Positions 28,134-36,300 of a stretch of DNA of 64,000 nt are shown piece after piece (position 1 is the stretch's first letter; every line of letters starts with the position of its first letter). A model generated the notes under the pieces. That model did no database searches. It saw nothing but the letters and a program-made list of their open reading frames with translations, and was not told the DNA's origin. Source of the stretch: Cellulophaga fucicola (lineage in GTDB: Bacteria; Bacteroidota; Bacteroidia; Flavobacteriales; Flavobacteriaceae); contig NZ_FPIY01000002.1 of the NCBI RefSeq assembly GCF_900119145.1, positions 310,001-374,000 of the forward strand. Reading direction: 5' to 3'. The position numbers and the translations under genes are program-made.

Positions 28134-28637
28134 TTACCTCTCTTTTGTCTTAGTATCTAAAATTTGTAATAAAGTTGGCATTCTGTAATTACCGTGCATA
28201 GATTTTACCAACTTATAAGCCTTATCTAAACTTATACCAATAGCAGAGATGTAAAGTGGTTTTATACTATCTCCTCTTAAAAGAGGCTTGCTATTAGTTT
28301 TATTTAAATGAAAACTAGATTTTGCAACACCTACAACAGGAATCTTTTGCTCTAAACTATTATACAAATAACCTCCCAAACCTAGCTTACCATCATCATC
28401 TAGTAAAACATAACTATCTACTATTATTAACTCCACATCTTCTAAGTTATACTGTTTAAGCAAACTTATAATACAAGGTAATTCTCTTTTATAAAATGCA
28501 CCTGGCTCATAGTCCGGCACATCTTCAATAATTTCTTCCTTTATTTCAAGGACAGTATCATCTAACCAATTATTAAAGCTAACACCTACTGTTTTTGCTT
28601 TATTATCATAGTAATAAGTATCAAAGGCTAAAATCAT
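28134..28637 (-). CDS. Divergent endonuclease V-like protein
   Basis: The 167-residue protein carries the endonuclease V core. Asp6 lies in AFDTYYYD, Glu52 in the YEPGAFYKREL segment, and Asp74 in IIVDSYVLLDDDGK. The spacing of 46 and 22 residues is close to the metal-binding triad of known enzymes. GLGGYL, GVAKSSF and GNYRMP are also family phrases. It lacks the N-terminal ~35 residues of typical EndoV, and the late GH motif is replaced (IGISLDKA), so activity may be changed or lost. EndoV cuts next to deoxyinosine in DNA or inosine in RNA. It sits 4 bp after an AlkB-like gene, which suggests a shared nucleic-acid role. Confidence 0.8.
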   Translation of the reverse strand: MILAFDTYYYDNKAKTVGVSFNNWLDDTVLEIKEEIIEDVPDYEPGAFYKRELPCIISLLKQYNLEDVELIIVDSYVLLDDDGKLGLGGYLYNSLEQKIPVVGVAKSSFHLNKTNSKPLLRGDSIKPLYISAIGISLDKAYKLVKSMHGNYRMPTLLQILDTKTKER

Positions 28638-28641
28638 AATA

Positions 28642-29436
28642 TTAATTGTCTTTTTTTGGTTCTAATGTGTCTGCCATACTAAGGGTATAATTTAGTTTGG
28701 GATATAAGAAATTTACACCCTTATTCTCTTCTCCTCTTAGCTTAAAAAATTCTTTCTCTTGAGTTTCATTTGCCAATTCTACTATACTGCCATCTAAAAA
28801 ATAGGGAATATTATTTTTAAACTGAATATATGTTTTTGAAGTTCTAAAAGTAATCCCTAACCATTTACAATCTTCCTGACTCTCTTCTTTACTTGATGAT
28901 TCTTCTAGAATAATTTTATGCGAAAACTTTGCATTTGTTGCTGTTGAAAACAAGATAACAGAGTTGTGAGTTAGTTTTATTTCAGATTCTTCTTCAGTAT
29001 TTTTGTTCTTAATTTTTAGTGTTCTTATGCTTTGCTCTCCTAAATTTTTATAGCAAGAAAAAAGAGCAATATAAGAACCTTCTTTTAAGTCTAAAGCCTG
29101 ATCCGAGTGATACTTCATTTTTTTATAACTCTTACTGTACATCTCTATTAATGCATTATTAAAATGTAATGGAGCTGTAACTTTTAGATTACTACTTTCT
29201 ACTGTATTCTCTATTTGTTCTACAAGATTGTGATGAGTTGATGAAAACTGAAACGCAGGCTCTTTATAATTTGTTGTAGTTCTAACAATAGGAATTCCTT
29301 TATCATTTACACAAACCAAGTTATTGCCTAGCCTACCTTTGCCTGTAGCTATAAATGAAACTGACTTAGACAAACTATTGAACAAATTATTTTTAATAGG
29401 AAGTGTTATTTTATAAAAACCCAATTGATCTTTCAT
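28642..29436 (-). CDS. AlkB-like 2-oxoglutarate/Fe(II) dioxygenase (copy 2)
   Basis: The 264-residue protein shows the AlkB pattern: a LIEMYSKSYKKMKYHSD stretch with the HxD pair His110/Asp112, a distal His173 (FSHKIIL) and Arg198 in GITFRTSK. These match the iron ligands and the 2-oxoglutarate-binding Arg of the superfamily in order and spacing. The phrase is close to LINRYAPGAKLSLHQD of E. coli AlkB. Oxidative removal of alkyl groups or hydroxylation of bases is the family role; the substrate here is unknown. It lies between a second AlkB-like gene (8-bp gap) and the EndoV-like gene (4-bp gap). Confidence 0.72.
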   Translation of the reverse strand: MKDQLGFYKITLPIKNNLFNSLSKSVSFIATGKGRLGNNLVCVNDKGIPIVRTTTNYKEPAFQFSSTHHNLVEQIENTVESSNLKVTAPLHFNNALIEMYSKSYKKMKYHSDQALDLKEGSYIALFSCYKNLGEQSIRTLKIKNKNTEEESEIKLTHNSVILFSTATNAKFSHKIILEESSSKEESQEDCKWLGITFRTSKTYIQFKNNIPYFLDGSIVELANETQEKEFFKLRGEENKGVNFLYPKLNYTLSMADTLEPKKDN

Positions 29437-29444
29437 AATTTAAA

Positions 29445-30677
29445 CTAATAAATTGGTTTTTTATAGTCTCCAGAATTCATACTAAAGTGAACTTTACCAT
29501 AATCTACAACCGTTTCTAATTTGTTCTCCTTATAGTAAGAGTCTCTTAAATTATCCATTGTAGCATTCGTCATTTCTTCCAACTTTACCAATTTACCTTT
29601 CTCTTTTATATATGTCTCTTTGTTTACATATAAAGCTTCTAGATTAGAACAACGAATTACATACCCCATTCTTACCGGTATTTTATCTACATTTAATACA
29701 GAAGGTCTTATTTCATGGGTATACAATCTGTTTGTAGAAAGCGGAATTAAAAATACTGAATTTGGATACAACGTAACACTAAACTCTTTTTCTAAAGAGT
29801 CATTACTCACTGTTTTTTTTAATTTAAAATGAAGTCTAGTTAACCCGCTAGATTTCTTATAACACCAGTCGAACCTATCTGTTTTTGAAGGCTCTAAATT
29901 CTCAAAATTTACGTTATCGTAAAAGGTACAAAAGGCAATAAGCCCTTCTTTAGGCATATCTTTAGTTTTATCTGAGTGTGCACCAATTTTTGCTTTAACG
30001 TCTTTTGCATTCACCTCATCTTTCTTTTTATTTTCGTAAATCTGAGCTAAAACGTGATTCAGTTCTGTTTCCTTTTCAAAATCGAATTTAACGGCTTCAT
30101 TTAATGTATTTACTATAGCTGTATCTGTATTTCTAAAATTATCTGTTGGCCCAGTTAAATTAGTAGAACATCTTAACAAACGAAAATGAAATTGCTCCTT
30201 ATTACGTTCCTTTTCGTCCTTAACAACCTTAGTTAAGTATATTCCTTTTCTTAAGGCTTTGGTATCTTTATTACCCTCTGTTAAATACTGAAAAGTGTGC
30301 TCTGCTTTTATTTTTGAAAAATAATTTTCACCAGTAAAAAGTTCTCTATAATACACTCCAGAATTATGGATATTTATAGGAACCTGACCTAATTTTACTA
30401 TTTTAAAATTAGCTTTAATTAGCCCCTCATAATTAATAGAGAAATCGCTAATTACAAGAATACCGCGTTCTTCTTTTTCTATTTGTTTGATATCACCAAT
30501 TGCATAAATTCTAAGCTCAGAATTATCATTAGGAATTTCTAACATATTTTTTACAACTGTACCACAAAAATTATCTACTAGATACTGTAAATCACCTGAA
30601 GCATTATTTATATTAGATAAGTTTATTAAAATATTTTTAGTTGTTGCTATTCTGTTCTCAAAGTTTAATGTATTCAT
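29445..30677 (-). CDS. AlkB-like 2-oxoglutarate/Fe(II) dioxygenase (copy 1, extended)
   Basis: The 410-residue protein has the same signature as its neighbour in its C-terminal half: His234-x-Asp236 in IGAHSDKTKDMP, His321 in LYTHEIRPS, and Arg342 in GYVIRCSNLEAL. The N-terminal ~200 residues are an additional domain not seen in the shorter copy, and it contains NHVLAQIYENKK just before the HxD stretch. No signal peptide is present, so it acts in the cytoplasm. It is probably a distant paralogue of the 264-residue protein. Whether it is active as a dioxygenase is inferred only from the residues. Confidence 0.65.
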   Translation of the reverse strand: MNTLNFENRIATTKNILINLSNINNASGDLQYLVDNFCGTVVKNMLEIPNDNSELRIYAIGDIKQIEKEERGILVISDFSINYEGLIKANFKIVKLGQVPINIHNSGVYYRELFTGENYFSKIKAEHTFQYLTEGNKDTKALRKGIYLTKVVKDEKERNKEQFHFRLLRCSTNLTGPTDNFRNTDTAIVNTLNEAVKFDFEKETELNHVLAQIYENKKKDEVNAKDVKAKIGAHSDKTKDMPKEGLIAFCTFYDNVNFENLEPSKTDRFDWCYKKSSGLTRLHFKLKKTVSNDSLEKEFSVTLYPNSVFLIPLSTNRLYTHEIRPSVLNVDKIPVRMGYVIRCSNLEALYVNKETYIKEKGKLVKLEEMTNATMDNLRDSYYKENKLETVVDYGKVHFSMNSGDYKKPIY

Positions 30678-30719
30678 TACTTAAAAAATCTAGTAGTTGT
30701 TCTTAATTTAAAAATTGAT

Positions 30720-31229
30720 TTACTCATAAGCATACAAAATTCTTCTACCTCCTAAAATATTTTTGCTTCCTTTTTCAATTAAAATTAGCTTTTCTTTTTC
30801 AAAAATTCTTTCAATTTTAAAAATGGTATTGTTATCTACAATTGCTGTTCTATCTTCAGCTATTTTTATATTAAAATTACTTAGTTCTTCAAATGACTTA
30901 AATTTTAGATCGCCATTTAGTTGCTGCATAGAATAGGTTAATGGTCCTTCTGCCAAGTATCGCCAGTACTCTTTTAAACTTCCATTCTTGTTAAGTACAT
31001 ATTTACGTTCAATATCAAACTCAAATTCTTCTATTTTAAATGAACAATCGTGGTCCTTCATTTGTAAATATGGAACAACTTTGTTAGCGCAATTTACATT
31101 ATTAGGACTTATTTCCTCATCTAAAACCCTATATTTTACAGTGATTTCTGAAGCCTTAGGAAGCTTTACCTTATGTTTGGCGCATCCTAAATTTAAAACA
31201 AGAAGCACTAATATTGCTATTTTTCTCAT
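30720..31229 (-). CDS. Small lipoprotein of unknown function
   Basis: The 169-residue protein has a lipoprotein signal with the lipobox LNLGC (Cys16). The mature part contains NCANKVVPYLQMKDHDCSFK, with two Cys that may pair, and ends in strand-like segments (IFKIERIFEKEKLILIEKG). No family recognised. It lies 42 bp upstream of the larger AlkB-like gene on the same strand, so it may be co-transcribed with a cytoplasmic nucleic-acid module although it is exported. Confidence 0.7.
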   Translation of the reverse strand: MRKIAILVLLVLNLGCAKHKVKLPKASEITVKYRVLDEEISPNNVNCANKVVPYLQMKDHDCSFKIEEFEFDIERKYVLNKNGSLKEYWRYLAEGPLTYSMQQLNGDLKFKSFEELSNFNIKIAEDRTAIVDNNTIFKIERIFEKEKLILIEKGSKNILGGRRILYAYE

Positions 31230-31257
31230 TACCTTTTTTAAAATTGAATAAAGTTCT

Positions 31258-31995
31258 TTACGGACAGTCTAGTAACGCTATTAAAAGCAGACCGTCTTGA
31301 TTTTCAATAATTGCGATACTGCGTGTTATTCCTATGCCTTTAAAAATGTATTTGTTGTCTTTCTTTTCTATAAACTCAGGCATTAGAATAAAATTTCCTT
31401 TTAAAGTGATATCAATTTTAGGGTCATGCACTGGTAATTGGTGATAGACTTCATGTAATGTCATATACTTATATAGGTAAGTATTCTCAAAACAATCATT
31501 AAAATCTGTGTAGGTATGAATGATATGGTTATAGATTGTTATATCCTCTATAATTTCAAATGGCTTATTGTTAAATTTTTCAATTCTCTTATCCGTTGTT
31601 TTATGTATTATTTTTCCTTTAAAATTTGGAATCATAATATCATCGTAAATAGACTCTAATTGAGGTCTAAATGTTGTTAAGTCGGAACTATGAATAAACC
31701 CAGAATAGAATTGATTTTTCACTTTTATAAAATCCCCTTGAAGTTGTAAACCTTCACCAATGTGTATAGATTGTTTTGTTTCAACAATTTTCTCTGCAAC
31801 AATTCTTTCTCCAACTGTAATGCGCGTTATCAATTTTGAACCTAACGAAGGTTTTTCATAAAGTTTAGCACCAAAAATATTGATGACAAAGAACGAATTC
31901 TTGTCACTTATTTCTTTTGAGGAATTACCCGTTGTAGTTTTAAGACCTGCGCTGTTCATTGTTTCAATGTTTTGAATTGAAGCCCTTGATATCAT
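31258..31995 (-). CDS. SH3-like (SH3b) domain protein
   Basis: The 245-residue protein has a bacterial SH3-like domain at about residues 33-110. Its pattern is ...FGAKLYEKPSLGSKLITRITVGERIVAEKIV... then ...DFIKVKNQFYSGFIHSSDL..., the usual arrangement of five short strands ending in GFIH. The remaining ~130 residues are unique and beta-rich. No signal peptide is evident. SH3b domains bind peptides or cell-wall glycans; the target is unknown. It may form part of a run with neighbours on both sides (28 and 51 bp gaps). Confidence 0.75.
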   Translation of the reverse strand: MISRASIQNIETMNSAGLKTTTGNSSKEISDKNSFFVINIFGAKLYEKPSLGSKLITRITVGERIVAEKIVETKQSIHIGEGLQLQGDFIKVKNQFYSGFIHSSDLTTFRPQLESIYDDIMIPNFKGKIIHKTTDKRIEKFNNKPFEIIEDITIYNHIIHTYTDFNDCFENTYLYKYMTLHEVYHQLPVHDPKIDITLKGNFILMPEFIEKKDNKYIFKGIGITRSIAIIENQDGLLLIALLDCP

Positions 31996-32046
31996 TATCT
32001 ATTATGAATAAAAGACGTTGCCAAACTTACAACATAGCGTTTAGAT

Positions 32047-32667
32047 TTATAGATATACGATTCCTTCACTATTACCACTTTTTATGTATAAAAGTATATT
32101 AGCGATATGCGCATTGTGGTTAGTTTTATCGTTCCAATTATGTCTATGTACGTATAAAAACATATCTAACAGCTCTTTGTCCGAATCTTTAGGAATAATA
32201 AGTATATTACCACGTCTAGGTATAGATACAAATAATTCTTCTGACTCTAAAAAATCATGAGCCATACGCATCTGTGTATAACTAAGAGCTCTTTCATTAG
32301 AAAATCGAGTTCCATTTGAACTCAACACTTTATTATCAAATTCTTTTTCAAACTTAAATCCTTGTTCAAGATCGTCTAAGTTGTCGCTAGCTTCTTGATA
32401 TAAGTTTCTATTTCCAAAAAAATCTTTATGTTTCTTTGATAGATATACCAAACCATTTGGCGTTTCTACGGCATAAGATTTAACAACTAAAGGAATTTTA
32501 TCATCATCATTATCTTCAAGAACTTCTACATTATAGAGTGCTCCATTTTTAACACCTGGCCAACTTGCTGGTTGTAGTACAGGATAAAGTTTATATTCTC
32601 CATCTACAGCTTTTTGCACGTCTTGGTCTATTTCTGCTAAATATTGTTTTTTTTCTTGATCTGTCAT
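32047..32667 (-). CDS. Cytoplasmic protein of unknown function
   Basis: The 206-residue protein is hydrophilic with no signal peptide or membrane helix. A region near residue 150 (EELFVSIPRRGNILIIPKD) looks like two strands of a mixed alpha/beta fold and is faintly like DUF1444-type proteins, but not enough to name it. It is the first gene of the run going down to the EndoV-like gene, with a consensus -7 element TACATTTG at 32704-32697 on the minus strand, 30 bp ahead of the start codon. Confidence 0.7.
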   Translation of the reverse strand: MTDQEKKQYLAEIDQDVQKAVDGEYKLYPVLQPASWPGVKNGALYNVEVLEDNDDDKIPLVVKSYAVETPNGLVYLSKKHKDFFGNRNLYQEASDNLDDLEQGFKFEKEFDNKVLSSNGTRFSNERALSYTQMRMAHDFLESEELFVSIPRRGNILIIPKDSDKELLDMFLYVHRHNWNDKTNHNAHIANILLYIKSGNSEGIVYL

Positions 32668-32696
32668 AAGTATAGTGATGTGTAATTAATTTAATA

Positions 32697-32704
32697 CAAA
32701 TGTA
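32697..32704 (-). promoter_or_regulatory. -7 element of the 32.7-28.1 kb gene run
   Basis: TACATTTG on the minus strand fits TAnnTTTG and sits 30 bp before the start of the 206-residue gene. No other consensus -7 was noticed in the short gaps between the following five genes, in keeping with one transcript. Confidence 0.5.
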
Positions 32705-32784
32705 TAAGAGTATATGACCAATTTTATCCCTGTATTCAGCCATTTAAAGATTTAGTGGTTTACATAGTTTTAGTCCATAAAAAA

Positions 32785-33201
32785 CTACCAGTAAGTGCCC
32801 ACTAAAAACGTCATACGTATAAAAGCAATTACACTTTCTTCCGTCAAGACTAAGGGAGTTTCCAAGGTGGTAACTTCATCACCATCTACAAAAACCACAA
32901 ATAATCCGTCTTTAAAAGCTAGTATTACATTATCTATAGCCTCTTGTTCTACAGCTAAATCTTTATTTGCTAAGTCGCCAAAATCTACTTTACCTCTCTG
33001 GGCTTGGTCTTGTATTTCTGCTGGACTTAAAAAACCAACTACATTAACTTCTATTCTTTTTTTATTAAAAGCCTCTACTTGGTTTTTTACACAACCTACC
33101 AATAACTCTTGCAGGTTTTTTGGAGTAGTTTCTAGCGTTAATGGTATTTGTTTTACCTTTTTTTTACCTAGTCTTTTAAGTTGTAGTGTTAGTTGTGGCA
33201 T
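32785..33201 (-). CDS. Small conserved-looking partner of the DUF5724/DUF4132 protein
   Basis: The 138-residue soluble protein begins MPQLTLQLKRLGKKKVKQIPL and has mixed alpha/beta character with a hydrophobic end (FIRMTFLVGTYW). No family name is known to me. The gene follows the 1663-residue DUF5724/DUF4132 gene on the same strand after a 123-bp gap holding a hairpin-rich element. Co-occurrence with that protein suggests a partner, which is inference. A long frame on the opposite strand is a shadow and is not annotated. Confidence 0.7.
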   Translation of the reverse strand: MPQLTLQLKRLGKKKVKQIPLTLETTPKNLQELLVGCVKNQVEAFNKKRIEVNVVGFLSPAEIQDQAQRGKVDFGDLANKDLAVEQEAIDNVILAFKDGLFVVFVDGDEVTTLETPLVLTEESVIAFIRMTFLVGTYW

Positions 33202-33224
33202 ATGTGCATTTTGTTTTTTGGTGC

Positions 33225-33312
33225 GTTAGGGATTGGCGTGTAAAGCCCAAAGTGCGATAGCACGAGGACTTGCAACAAAAGCCCGCCCCACCTTAAGTGG
33301 GGAACGCCCTTA
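33225..33312 (-). repeat. GC-richer hairpin-bearing intergenic element
   Basis: This ~88-bp stretch is far richer in G and C than its surroundings. It contains two hairpins: GTGC-gata-GCAC (33252-33263) and CCCCAC-cttaa-GTGGGG (33286-33302). It begins GTTAGGGATTGG and ends ACGCCCTTA. It resembles the dispersed extragenic elements (...AGCCCG...GGGAACGCCC...) of flavobacterial genomes. I can see only one copy in this window. Confidence 0.6.
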
Positions 33313-33324
33313 TTATTTTATAAA

Positions 33325-36300
33325 TTAGCTATTTATTTGTGCTAAAATGGTTGGATCTTGTATTTTGTTGTCTTCTGATAAAAGTTTCATTTTAGAAATA
33401 ATTTCTGCTGATTTTGGATCGTCGTCTACAAAGGGTAAAAACATACGGCCTCTGTGCTGACTGTGAACCGGAATTATTGATAATTGCAAGCCGTTTTTAC
33501 TTACTTGTCCGCTTCCTAAATGTATACTATACTCGCCCAAAGTACCTGCTACCAATATGTGGCGCTCTTTAACCGTAATGTTTTTGAGTTTAAACAGCTG
33601 TGCAGACTCGGTTGCTAGAACAGCACGCATTTGCATTGTACTATGGCTAGCTTCTGGGTCTACACCACCTACGTGAGCAACACTTACCACTAGGTCTATG
33701 TCTCTCATAATTTCGCTAAAAACTACCGAAGGCACATCTTTTAAAGGTATTGGCTTGTAATTTTCTAGTGAATAAAACACAATATGTTCTAAGGTAGGTG
33801 CTTCTATATCTGCTGGCGAAAACCAATCTGCCATTGCGTACATAGTTGCCATAAATCCTAGTTTATGATATACTTTTTGCAATCCGTCTTCATGGCTAAC
33901 CGTCCAGCCACGACCGCGTAATAAGGCTACCGTTTTTTGTGGCTGTATTTGGTGTCCTTGGTAACGCTCTGACTTTGCGCCAAGCTCTAGCTCGTCTTTA
34001 GTAACCAAGTACAGTTCTCTAAAAACTTGTTTAAATGGTTGTATTAAGCGCTCTGCAAATAGGTGTTTTTGGTACAAATCCCACTGTACGGCTTTGTATA
34101 AGTGAGATGGATGTGCAATGACCAAAACATCGTCTTCTTGTAAATGATGTTTTTTACCTTGTGTGTCTGTTAGTACACCGTCTGCATAAAAACCAGAAAT
34201 TTCTTTTTCTGGAGAAAACAACACCAATTTGCTAAGCATAACCTTTACAATTGGGTGCTGCATTATTTTGTGTATCTCTGCTGCGGTAAACTTATCTTCG
34301 TTTACCATAGCATTTTCTAGAGATAAACGAGTTCTACTGTATTGTTTAGATAAATAAGATTTGCCTTCTTTTAAAGCTAATACTTGCTTGTCTTTTTTAT
34401 ACTTAGCAGGTATAGACTTTTGCTTTTTATTGCCTTTGGTAACTATAATGTCTGTTTTACCTTCATCTGTAATTACCAATTCTATAACTGCATCTTCAAA
34501 GGTGAGTACGGCATTTTCCATTATAGCTAATGTTGCTTTACTCTCCATAGCCCAGCTAAAGCGTACGCGGTCCTGGAAACCTGCGTTCCTAGACAGGTTG
34601 TCTAACGCAATTTCTACAGCATTTTTCTCGCTCTCTTGACGTTGTGCACCAAATTGCTTACTTTCTTTTAAAAACTGTTGCAACAAGTTGTAGCGCTTTA
34701 ATAAATCTTTTTCTGGAATGGTTTTACTAAGCGGAATTAACCCTAGTGCACGTACATAGTCTTTATCTCTTTTCTCTGTAATTTTCTTTAAGGTTTCGGT
34801 AATTTTTACCTCACCCAACATTACACTAGAGTATAATTTTACTTGTCTGTGCCCATTACCATCTGTAATATATTTGGCAGCATCATGCAAAATTTTCCAA
34901 TTGGCTTTACCTATACTTTTGTATACTTTATTAAACCAATCTATATCTATTGCACCAATTGCAAAGTCGGACTTTGGAATATTAGAATACCTAGAAATTA
35001 TAGTTTCCTTTTCGCCACTCATATAATCTGATGCATGCGCTTGAAACCACCAAACTGCATCTTCTAACTTCTCTAACCCTAGATATTCGCCAACAAAACC
35101 TGCCCATTGCGTTGCGTAGCAAGCCAGTTCTACCAATCGTTTTTTAGGAATTTTAGTTTCATCTGCAAGTGCCGCAAAATCTGAATAACTTTCTGTTTCT
35201 TTAAGTACACTCTTTTTTAAAATAGCACTAAACTTAGATTTTTTAGTATCGCCATAATAACTATAACCACGCTCAAAAGTATCTTTACCCATACGTTGTA
35301 ATACTTTAAAAACATAGTCTACACCCTCTACCTTACTAAGACTAGAAATATATTCTGATGCATCTGTAGCTAAATCTCCACGTTCTAATTCTACCGAAAG
35401 AATATTTGTTTTTAAATCGTTAAAAACACCTTTAGGAACTAAGCTTACATCTAAATTACCATTGCGTATTCTGTAGTTTTGTGCACCATCTAAAATAGAC
35501 ATTAACTCTGATGAGTTTAGTGCTTGAAAAAGAAGATCGTCTTTAGTAATTAGATTTTTTTGATATAATACCAAAGAAATATCTATGAATGGCAATACCA
35601 AACCTCTATCTATTACTCTCTTCTCTGTAATGTCTTTTATATCTGTTATTGGTTTTGGATACCCAATATATTGCGCTCCTAAAAACATTTTTATATCCCA
35701 AAATTTCTTTAACTGTGCTTCATCTGCAAACTGTTTTAAATCTTCTTCATTTATTATGCAAACTAAACCATCAATAACATTAATCCAGTGATAATCATCG
35801 TACCTATAACTTCTATTATAAGAAAATTTAGTTGTTTTTAGTTTCTCTGGAAAGTTAGCAATGACATCTTCCCATAAATCTAATTTAAAGCTAAATACAG
35901 CTGCTCTATCTGCATTAACATTATACAAACGTTTTAAAATTGTTGTGTACTTGGTATTAGTACTGTAGTAACTACGATCTGTAGTGTCTAATTTTATCTG
36001 AGTTAAATCTGGAACATATTGTTTAGTATACTCTTCTAACTTTTCATAATTACCATAAGGAGCATTAATTCTGTTTATATAACGAATAGCAAAATACATT
36101 TCAAAATCGTTAAGATTACTCTCTTCATACCATTTTATCCATAGATCTGCTAAGGGTAAATTTTGTAGATGTACTTCTGGAGTAACTATTTCTTGAATTC
36201 TTTTTATGTCATGAATACCATTCGCTATTAAGGTTGTACCTGTTTCACCATCATAAGCCTCAAATTGGTATTCGTGATTTCTATGCTCGTGCACAAGTGT

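Noticed and set aside
32795-33229. 144-codon plus-strand frame opposite the 138-residue gene
   Set aside because: It mirrors the real gene, is rich in Ser/Thr/Lys typical of antisense frames, and ends inside the hairpin element.
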